Below, piece after piece: positions 1 to 5,308 of a stretch of DNA of 12,664 nucleotides; position 1 is the stretch's first letter, and each line of letters opens with the position of its first letter. The notes under the pieces were generated by a model, which was given only the letters and a program-made list of their open reading frames with translations, ran no database searches and had not been told where the DNA came from. Source of the DNA: Thermoproteota archaeon (GTDB taxonomy: Archaea > Korarchaeota > Korarchaeia > Korarchaeales > Korarchaeaceae); the NCBI GenBank assembly GCA_015521385.1, contig WAOH01000060.1, positions 1 through 12,664 on the forward strand. The letters are read 5' to 3'. The position numbers and the translations under genes were made by a program.

Positions 1-636
1 ACGGAGATCACCCCAGGGCTCCCGTTCAACATAGTGGTGACCACCGCGATGGGAACGGGGAGATCCGTCCTCAACACCCGGGACGCTAGGAGAGGGGATT
101 TCCTGATCCTGACGAAAGCAGCTGCTCTCGAGGGGACAGCAATATTGGCAACCGAGTTGAGGGAGTCTTTAGAGGAGAGAGGTCTGGATCCGGAACTCTT
201 GGAGAGGGCCTCCGGGTTCATAAGGGAGATAAGCGTAGTCAGAGACGCGATGATAGCCGCCAGCTTCGCTAGAGCTATGCACGACCCCACTGAGGGCGGG
301 TTACTGGGTGGAGTTCAGGAGATGGCCCTGGCCTCGGGGAACGGGTTCGTCGTATACGAGGACAGGATCCCGCTGAGGGAGGAGACCATCGCGATATGCG
401 AAGCGCTCGGGATCGATCCTCTTAAGCTGATAAGTTCAGGTAGCCTCCTCGTATCGGCAGGTGAGGAGGAGGCGGAGGAGCTGGTCAGCGAGCTGCGGAG
501 GGAGGGCATAGAGGCCTCGATAATAGGTAAGCTAACTGATAGGCAGAACGGTATGAAGCTGCTCAGGAGGAACGGTGTTGAGGAGGACGTGAGTGGGCCT
601 GTGATGGACGAGTTGTGGAGGGTCCTCCCCTCCTGA
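1..636 (+). CDS. AIR synthase-related (PurM/HypE-fold) protein, 5' end missing
   Basis: This is the C-terminal part of a PurM/HypE/ThiL/SelD-superfamily protein. The frame is open to the left edge, so the GTG at 34 is probably internal: the residues before it (TEITPGLPFNI) read as continuous protein. About 211 residues are visible. The motif HDPTEGGLLGGVQEMA matches the DPT(R/E)GGL element at the start of the C-terminal AIRS_C domain of HypE-type proteins, and a later stretch (LISSGSLLVSA) fits the conserved SSGxLL segment. Members use ATP to activate a substrate through an acyl- or thiocarboxy-phosphate. Canonical HypE ends in a cysteine that carries the thiocarboxamide/cyano group; this protein ends in WRVLPS with no cysteine, so it is HypE-like rather than proven HypE. 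No hydrogenase genes are visible nearby. The family call is firm; the substrate is unknown. Confidence 0.85.
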   Translation, partial: TEITPGLPFNIVVTTAMGTGRSVLNTRDARRGDFLILTKAAALEGTAILATELRESLEERGLDPELLERASGFIREISVVRDAMIAASFARAMHDPTEGGLLGGVQEMALASGNGFVVYEDRIPLREETIAICEALGIDPLKLISSGSLLVSAGEEEAEELVSELRREGIEASIIGKLTDRQNGMKLLRRNGVEEDVSGPVMDELWRVLPS

Positions 637-655
637 CCGTCCGATTAAAGATCTC

Positions 656-680
656 ACCTTCTTTTATGTTTAAAAAATAA
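656..680 (+). promoter_or_regulatory. etfB promoter: pyrimidine-rich run then TATA box
   Basis: The 63-base gap after the HypE-like gene holds a T/C-rich run at about 657-670, which could end the upstream transcript. It is followed by an A/T box, TTTAAAAAATAA, at 669-680. The box centre is about 25 bases before the ATG at 700, the usual TATA-to-start-site distance in archaea. The mRNA is therefore predicted to be leaderless or nearly so, which fits the absence of a Shine-Dalgarno sequence before etfB. Confidence 0.6.
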
Positions 681-685
681 ACCTT

Positions 686-698
686 CCCGATGTTCGGG
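686..698. repeat. Short perfect inverted repeat between TATA box and etfB start
   Basis: CCCGA-TGT-TCGGG is a perfect 5-base inverted repeat with a 3-base centre, placed between the TATA box and the ATG at 700. It lies where a repressor dimer would block transcription initiation. It is short enough to be chance, so the operator role is only a suggestion. Confidence 0.25.
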
Positions 699-699
699 G

Positions 700-1470
700 A
701 TGCCCGTGGAGATCGTGGCATGCGCCAAGCTGGTTTACGACGAGACTCAGATGCCCGCTGAGGGGGATCGCCTTTTAGTGGATCAGGCCCCGGTGAAGAT
801 CAGCGATATAGACCGGAACGCAATAGAGGAGGCAGTCAGAATAAAGGAGGAGCTAGGCGGGAGGGTGACGCTCGCAGTGGTGGTGACCGGGCCATTCGAC
901 GAGACCATCCTCAAGGAGGCCCTCGCCATGGGAGCTGACAGGGCCCTGCTGGTCGAGGGAGAGATCGTGAAGGGGCATAATCCCTACAGAACGGCTCTAG
1001 CAATAGTGAAGGCCCTGGAGAGGGATGGGACCAAGCCGGATCTCATAGTGTGCGGGGAGGGATCCTCCGACCAGTATAGCTGCGCCTTGCCGGCGATGAT
1101 CGCTGAGATTATGTCCCTTCCGGTTGCGACCTTCGTGGGAAGGCTGGAGGTGAAGGATAACAAGCTCATCGTTGAGAGATACTTGGAGGGAGGCTCCGAG
1201 GTCCTTGAGGTTCCCCTCCCGGCAGTGATCTCGGTGACCTCTGAGATAAACGAGCCCAGGATCCCGACAGTCCTGCAGATAATGAAGGCTGGGAAGAAGG
1301 AGAAAAACTCCGTAGATGCATCTGAACTCGACTTGAGATTCCCGACCATAGATCTGGTGGAGATAAGGGCGTACGTCAGGGAGAGGAGGAGGGAGAGGAT
1401 AGAGGGAAGCGTGGAAGAGGTGGTTAACAGGATAGTGGAGGTGCTGGAGGAGAAGGGGGTGATCCGATGA
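700..1470 (+). CDS. etfB: Electron transfer flavoprotein beta subunit
   Basis: EtfB/FixA, 256 residues, near the usual 250-260. ETF is a soluble heterodimer that moves electrons from dehydrogenases (acyl-CoA and related) to a quinone or ferredoxin partner. Visible family elements are the N-terminal strand with a CAKLVYD segment, KEALAMGADRALLV at 72-85, DLIVCGEGSSDQ at 114-125 (nucleotide-loop region), VPLPAVISVT at 171-180 and the C-terminal signature NEPRIP...IMKAGKK at 184-200. The usual NPxD motif near residue 36 is replaced by SDID, and the IDxDTxQVGP-type loop reads SSDQYSCALP, so the AMP/second-FAD site is not the textbook one. ATG 700 is chosen because the TATA box sits about 25 bases upstream. 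The stop overlaps the etfA start (ATGA). Whether this ETF bifurcates electrons cannot be decided from the window. Confidence 0.95.
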   Translation: MPVEIVACAKLVYDETQMPAEGDRLLVDQAPVKISDIDRNAIEEAVRIKEELGGRVTLAVVVTGPFDETILKEALAMGADRALLVEGEIVKGHNPYRTALAIVKALERDGTKPDLIVCGEGSSDQYSCALPAMIAEIMSLPVATFVGRLEVKDNKLIVERYLEGGSEVLEVPLPAVISVTSEINEPRIPTVLQIMKAGKKEKNSVDASELDLRFPTIDLVEIRAYVRERRRERIEGSVEEVVNRIVEVLEEKGVIR

Positions 1471-2342
1471 GGATAGTCGTGGCTTCCGATCCGTCCAATC
1501 TACCTAAACTCGTCGGTGCCGCTAAATCTCTTTCTCCAGAGGTAATTGAAGCCATAAGCACCGAGAGAGTTTCCGTGCCCGTTGACAAACTCGTGATCGC
1601 TGACCTCAGGTTGAACGACTGCTGGACCGACGTTCTGAGTGAGAGGGAGTTCGATCTTATGCTCCTCCCCTCGACGAGGGACTTCAAGGAAGTGGGGGCC
1701 AGGGTGGCCGCCCGTAAGGGAATCTCCTACCTGTCGGATGCCCAGGAGCTGGGATTGAGCGGTCGATTAGCGGCGACCAGAATGGTGTTCAGCGGAAGGG
1801 GAGTCGAAAAGCTGGAGACGTCCCTTCCAGCTGTCGTCACCATAGATGCGGATTCCTTCGAGCCGGTTTCCGGGGAACCGTCATCCGTGGATGAGTTGGG
1901 GGTAAGTTGCTCCCCGAAGGTCAATCTGATTGAGAGGAAGGAGAGGGAAGCGGAGGTCGATCTCTCCAAGGCGGAGATAATAGTGTCCGTCGGCAGGGGT
2001 CTCAAGAAGAAGGAAGATCTTGAGATGATAAGGGAGCTAGCCTCCCTCCTTGGCGCGGAGGTCGCGTGCACCCGACCCATATCTGCGGACTTCAAGTGGC
2101 TGCCCGAGGAGAGGCACGTTGGGATGACTGGGGTCAGGGTTAAGCCGAAGATCTACCTGGCCATAGGCATATCAGGGCAGATACAGCACGTGGTCGGCTT
2201 CAGGGACGCGGAGACGGTCATAGCGGTTAACACGGATCCTGACGCTCCGATATCGGAGGTGAGTGACTACTTCGTGGTTGCGGACCTCTACGAGGTGGTT
2301 CCCAAGCTGATAGAGGAAATAAGAAGAAGAAAAGGTTCCTAG
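1467..2342 (+). CDS. etfA: Electron transfer flavoprotein alpha subunit
   Basis: EtfA/FixB, 291 residues, slightly short (usually about 310-330) because the N-terminal domain is compact. The C-terminal FAD domain is clear: SVGRGLKKKED at 174-184, a TRP motif with the FAD-contacting arginine, WLPEERHVGMTG, KPKIYLAIGISGQIQH ending at 241 (flavin-binding GISGxIQH at 234-241), then NTDPDAPISEVSDYFVVADL. The TRPI...WLPEER form resembles ETFs of anaerobes rather than the SRAAVDAG form of mitochondrial or aerobic ones; that comparison is from memory of the family. ATG 1467 overlaps the etfB stop, so the two subunits are translationally coupled. No etfC/fixC dehydrogenase or ferredoxin-like fixX gene follows; the next gene is on the other strand 17 bases away. 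Confidence 0.95.
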   Translation: MRIVVASDPSNLPKLVGAAKSLSPEVIEAISTERVSVPVDKLVIADLRLNDCWTDVLSEREFDLMLLPSTRDFKEVGARVAARKGISYLSDAQELGLSGRLAATRMVFSGRGVEKLETSLPAVVTIDADSFEPVSGEPSSVDELGVSCSPKVNLIERKEREAEVDLSKAEIIVSVGRGLKKKEDLEMIRELASLLGAEVACTRPISADFKWLPEERHVGMTGVRVKPKIYLAIGISGQIQHVVGFRDAETVIAVNTDPDAPISEVSDYFVVADLYEVVPKLIEEIRRRKGS

Positions 2343-2356
2343 GTGATAGATCTAGG
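2338..2356. terminator. Convergent gene junction with small inverted repeat
   Basis: CCTAG (2338-2342) and CTAGG (2352-2356) form a short inverted repeat across the 17-base gap where etfA and the minus-strand PhoU/TrkA_C gene converge. No long T-run follows, so termination here is only possible. Confidence 0.2.
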
Positions 2357-2359
2357 TAC

Positions 2360-3562
2360 TCAATCTTCCAGCAATTCCCCTCCCAAGACCTTTATTGCGT
2401 CCTCCACTCCCTCCTTGGGACCGGTCAGGATGAGGATATCCCCCTCCCTCAGGATCTCCTCGTCCTTCGGGGCGTAGATCCATCTAACCCCCCTCTTTAT
2501 CGCGAGTATCCACATGCCCGTCTTCTCCTCCAGGTCCAGGTCTCCTATCCTCCATCCCACCGCGTCACTGTCCTCCCTCAAGGCAACCCTCACAACCGTA
2601 TCCTCGCTCTCCTCCACCACGACCTCCAAGACCGGGTGCGTAGGAACGCCCCTCTCCACAATCAGGGCCATTCTCGAGGCAGCATCCCCTAGCCTCTCGG
2701 ACGCCGAAGCAGCCCTTATTATCGGGATTATCTCCTCGGGCTTCGAGCTGGGTAGTAGATCCCTGATCACCTTGGCGAAGAGCTCGTCCTCCAGTTCATC
2801 GAGCTCCTCCTCTAACCTGGATACCTCGGAGGCCATGGCTGGGTTGTTGTAGAGAATGGAGGCGTAGGCCAGGTATATGGAGAGTTCAGATAGGCTCTTC
2901 ATGCTGTTCAGTCTCTCCGCTATCTCCTTGGATGCCTCGTCGACCTTCTCCAAGGGCTTATCAGGGACAACGGGCTTGGAGTTCTCGCCCCTAGCTAAAG
3001 CCCTGGCTGTCTCTATGCTCTCCTTCGTACCCTCTAACAGGAGCAGATCTCCCACTTCGAGCTCCAAGTCGGGAGGAATGTCGAATATCCACCTACCTCC
3101 CTTCTTCACCGCGAGCACCTCGCAGCCAGCGATATTCGCTGGGTCGTACAGGTCCTCCCCCCTCATGGATATCAGGGGAGACGCCTCCTCTACCCTCACT
3201 AGCCCTATTATCTCCTCCGCAGTGTAGAGCATCCAGCTAAGGGCAGGATGCACCGGGTAGCCCTTCAGGACCAGTCTCACAAGGTCGGCCATCGCGTCGG
3301 AGATCTCATCGACCGCTATTCCTATATCCAAGAGAGCAGCGAGTTCTTCGGCCTCCTTGGGTGACCTGCCCGCTACGATCGTCATCTTGAAGAGGTTGTA
3401 CCTGAGCTCATCTAGCTCCGACTCGAGGCCCAAGACCTCCTCGGCCAGCTCCCTGTCCTGATACATGAGGGAGGCGTATGCGAGGCTCAGAGCGAACTCG
3501 GATGCGTCCTTCATCTCGACCAAGATGTCCCTTACGCTTCTCGGCTCACCCTCTGAGGCCAT
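2360..3562 (-). CDS. Duplicated PhoU-TrkA_C (RCK_C) domain protein
   Basis: A 400-residue soluble protein made of two tandem copies of a PhoU-like helical half plus a TrkA_C/RCK_C domain, the architecture of archaeal proteins annotated as containing PhoU and TrkA_C domains. Copy 1 spans roughly 8-195 and copy 2 roughly 212-398. Matching pairs are LAYASLMYQDRELAEEV (27-43) with LAYASILYNNPAMASEV (231-247), GYPVHPAL (101-108) with GVPTHPVL (305-312), and GGRWIFDIPP (155-164) with GVRWIYAPKD (358-367). RCK_C domains bind small ligands and control potassium or other ion transport; PhoU-like domains regulate transporters. No membrane segment is visible, so a channel would have to be encoded elsewhere. 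The start is ATG 3562, with AAGGAGAGG about 5 bases before it. It lies 24 bases after the manC-like stop, so one transcript is likely. The ligand is unknown. Confidence 0.85.
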   Translation of the reverse strand: MASEGEPRSVRDILVEMKDASEFALSLAYASLMYQDRELAEEVLGLESELDELRYNLFKMTIVAGRSPKEAEELAALLDIGIAVDEISDAMADLVRLVLKGYPVHPALSWMLYTAEEIIGLVRVEEASPLISMRGEDLYDPANIAGCEVLAVKKGGRWIFDIPPDLELEVGDLLLLEGTKESIETARALARGENSKPVVPDKPLEKVDEASKEIAERLNSMKSLSELSIYLAYASILYNNPAMASEVSRLEEELDELEDELFAKVIRDLLPSSKPEEIIPIIRAASASERLGDAASRMALIVERGVPTHPVLEVVVEESEDTVVRVALREDSDAVGWRIGDLDLEEKTGMWILAIKRGVRWIYAPKDEEILREGDILILTGPKEGVEDAIKVLGGELLED

Positions 3563-3583
3563 TCCTCTCCTTCCCCAAAGGCT

Positions 3584-3596
3584 AGGTTAAAAACCT
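3584..3596. repeat. Inverted repeat at the manC-like stop codon
   Basis: AGGTT-AAA-AACCT is a perfect 5-base inverted repeat spanning the manC-like stop codon, in the 24-base spacer before the PhoU/TrkA_C gene. It could be a weak intra-operon hairpin. It is short and AT-rich, so chance is a fair alternative. Confidence 0.2.
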
Positions 3597-4954
3597 GATT
3601 CGTCCACGTCGTCGCTCCCCAAGTACTCGCCAGTCGCGATCTCTATTATGTCTAGGGGAATCTTCCCGGGATTCTGCAGCGTGTAAGAGTAACCCACGGG
3701 TATCTCGACCCCCTTCCCCCGCGTGATTATCCTCTCCTCGCCGTTGATCAGGACCCTAGCGGTCCCAGTAAGCACCTGCCAGTAGATGCTCCTGTGATAG
3801 TGCTTCCGGGGACCGAAGCCCTTCCCCGGGTATATCCTCAAAGAACTCACCTCGTATCCCGTTCCCCTGAGAAGCGTTGTCTTAGTACCCCATGGCTCGT
3901 AGGTCACCCTGTGCCTCAACACCTCAGGTAGGTTCTCCCTGATCATGGCCTCAACTAGTCCCCTAAGCTCCTGCCCCTTCCCCTTCGGCATCACCAAGAT
4001 GGCGTCCTCGTCATCCACCACTATCATGTCCTGGACTCCCACCAAGGCGACCAGTCTCTTGGAGAGCACCAGATTTCCACCGGATTTCGTGTGTTTCACG
4101 CGTCCACTTATGGCGTTTCCCCTGTCATCTTTATCCAAGAGCTCATATATCGATTCAAAGCTCCCCAGATCGCTCCATCCCAGATCCCTCGTCGGAACTA
4201 TGGATAGGAGGTGAGGCACCTTTGCCAATGCACCGGAACTCACATCTACCTTTTGTACGTTCCGATAAGCCTCCTCTGGATCCTGAAACCTCTTGAAGGG
4301 CTCCGAGACGCCCGGAAGATTCTTCTCAATGACCTCCATCATGAGGGAAGATTTGAACGACATGATCATGGTGCTCCAGTACCAGTCACCCTCCTCCAGC
4401 ATCTCTCTCGCTCTCTCTATACCCGGCTTCTCGACGAACTCCTCCACCTCGTGGACTCCCTCCTCGATCTCCTTCCCCGCTTTTATGTAGCCGAAACCCG
4501 GCTCCGGTTTGGATGGGGGGACGGATATCAGGGATATCCTCCCTCGCTCCGCGGACCTCAAAGAGAGGGACAGCGCCCTGAACAGCTCCGACTCGTTTAG
4601 GATCATGTGATCCGATGGGAAGACGGTAACGTAGTTTGAGGGACCGAACATGTCCTCGATCCTCATCAGCCCGTAGTAGATTGCAGGCGCGGTGTCCCTC
4701 CTTTCCGGTTCGAGAACGACGTTCTCCTCATCTAGGTCTATACCCACCTCACGGGCTTGGCCTATCACTTGGTACTTGTACATCTCGGACGTCACGACCG
4801 TTACAGCGTCCGATAACACGGAGGCCCTCCGGAGGACCTGCTGATAAGTGGACAGATCACCTAGGACCTTAGCGAACTGTTTCGGATACTCCTTCCGGCT
4901 GAGAGGCCAGAGTCTGGTTCCGAAACCCCCTGCCAAGATCATTGCGATCTTCAT
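3587..4954 (-). CDS. manC: Mannose-1-phosphate guanylyltransferase with degenerate PMI-type cupin domain
   Basis: A 455-residue ManC/AlgA-type protein. The N-terminal nucleotidyltransferase makes GDP-mannose from GTP and mannose-1-phosphate: GGFGTRLWPLSRKEYPKQF (9-27, GTP loop), FPSDH (112-116), PEPGFGYI (150-157), FVEKP (173-177) and GWSDLGSF (259-266). The C-terminal cupin matches type II phosphomannose isomerase: PWGTK (354-358), HYHR (385-388), LTGTA (395-399), IPVGYSYTLQNPGKIPL (418-434) and GEYLGSDD (442-449). The QxHxHRxEHW site reads RKHYHRSIYW, so the glutamate is Ile390, and the second cupin histidine is Tyr424. Two expected metal ligands are therefore missing and isomerase activity is doubtful. 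The usual WNSG segment reads WSTM (192-195), also odd. GDP-mannose would feed glycosylation or mannosylglycerate synthesis. It is the first gene of a two-gene minus-strand operon. Confidence 0.9.
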   Translation of the reverse strand: MKIAMILAGGFGTRLWPLSRKEYPKQFAKVLGDLSTYQQVLRRASVLSDAVTVVTSEMYKYQVIGQAREVGIDLDEENVVLEPERRDTAPAIYYGLMRIEDMFGPSNYVTVFPSDHMILNESELFRALSLSLRSAERGRISLISVPPSKPEPGFGYIKAGKEIEEGVHEVEEFVEKPGIERAREMLEEGDWYWSTMIMSFKSSLMMEVIEKNLPGVSEPFKRFQDPEEAYRNVQKVDVSSGALAKVPHLLSIVPTRDLGWSDLGSFESIYELLDKDDRGNAISGRVKHTKSGGNLVLSKRLVALVGVQDMIVVDDEDAILVMPKGKGQELRGLVEAMIRENLPEVLRHRVTYEPWGTKTTLLRGTGYEVSSLRIYPGKGFGPRKHYHRSIYWQVLTGTARVLINGEERIITRGKGVEIPVGYSYTLQNPGKIPLDIIEIATGEYLGSDDVDESGF

Positions 4955-4969
4955 ATTGGCCTACCAACC

Positions 4970-5011
4970 CGTGACCCACCCACAATCTATTAAGCGTTGG
5001 TGGGATTCACG
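4970..5011 (-). promoter_or_regulatory. manC-like promoter flanked by an imperfect inverted repeat
   Basis: Reading the minus strand, CTTAATAG (4993-4986) is a TATA-like box whose centre is about 35 bases before the manC-like ATG, giving a predicted leader of about 10 bases. It is enclosed by CGTGACCCACC (4970-4980) and GGTGGGATTCACG (4999-5011), which are inverted copies apart from a 2-base insertion. Arms on both sides of a TATA box suggest an operator. A second A/T box at 5021-5038 is an alternative promoter. Confidence 0.35.
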
Positions 5012-5141
5012 TATGATCATTCTTTAATATGTTATATTCAGCAGCGATCGGTTGGGTAAAATACTTCATCGCCAACCCTTGAAAATAAGCCGTTGAGATT
5101 GGCCAGGCGCGGCTTGACAACCGGTAATGCGCGACTCTGTC

Positions 5142-5155
5142 ATAAAATATTTTAT
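5142..5155. repeat. 14-base perfect AT palindrome
   Basis: ATAAAATATTTTAT reads the same on both strands. It sits near the middle of the divergent region, about 150 bases before livK. It could be a dimeric regulator site, a symmetric TATA-like element or a DNA-bending site. An AT-rich background makes chance palindromes more likely, so function is unproven. Confidence 0.3.
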
Positions 5156-5234
5156 AATAACTTCTATATTTCGTTAATAATCACTAGGAAAGTACGAGTT
5201 AATCATCTTAATTAATGTTCACGATAAGGCAGTA

Positions 5235-5242
5235 TTTATAAG
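5235..5242 (+). promoter_or_regulatory. livK operon TATA box
   Basis: TTTATAAG is a near-consensus archaeal TATA box. Transcription would start near 5264, leaving a leader of about 45 bases before the ATG at 5309. This differs from the apparently leaderless etfB and arsA-like promoters and leaves room for control of translation. Confidence 0.65.
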
Positions 5243-5268
5243 TAACCGTTCCAGAGCACGTAATAGCA

Positions 5269-5308
5269 CCCTTCCCGCACATCTTGTGTGAAAAGGGAGG
5301 TATTTCCC
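5269..5308 (+). promoter_or_regulatory. Possible hairpin over the livK ribosome binding site
   Basis: The predicted leader contains nested pairing: CCCTT (5269-5273) with AAGGG (5293-5297), and inside it CACA (5278-5281) with TGTG (5285-5288) around a TCT loop. The AAGGG arm overlaps the Shine-Dalgarno GGGAGG (5295-5300). A competing stem, GGGA (5295-5298) with TCCC (5305-5308), would also hide it. Either fold would limit ribosome access. Stems are short, and stability at growth temperature is uncertain. Confidence 0.3.

Larger units (their letters stand above)
4955..5308. other. Divergent AT-rich intergenic control region
   Basis: This 354-base gap separates the minus-strand manC-like operon from the plus-strand liv operon and is the only long non-coding stretch in the window. 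It holds both promoters, a GGTTGG/CCAACC pair (5050-5055 and 5072-5077), an AAGCCG/CGGCTT pair (5087-5092 and 5110-5115), the 14-base perfect palindrome at 5142-5155, two similar GTTAAT-(A/C)-ATC blocks at 5173 and 5198, and TTAATTAA at 5208-5215. I see no convincing ORF, tRNA or box C/D RNA. A small RNA between about 5040 and 5125, the GC-richer part, cannot be excluded. Confidence 0.6.

Noticed and set aside
4211..4600. 129-codon plus-strand frame opposite the manC-like gene
   Set aside because: It has no recognisable domain and is antisense to a well-conserved enzyme domain.
5288..5308. GTG 5288 as the livK start
   Set aside because: It would place the Shine-Dalgarno GGGAGG inside the coding region; ATG 5309 is spaced correctly from it.
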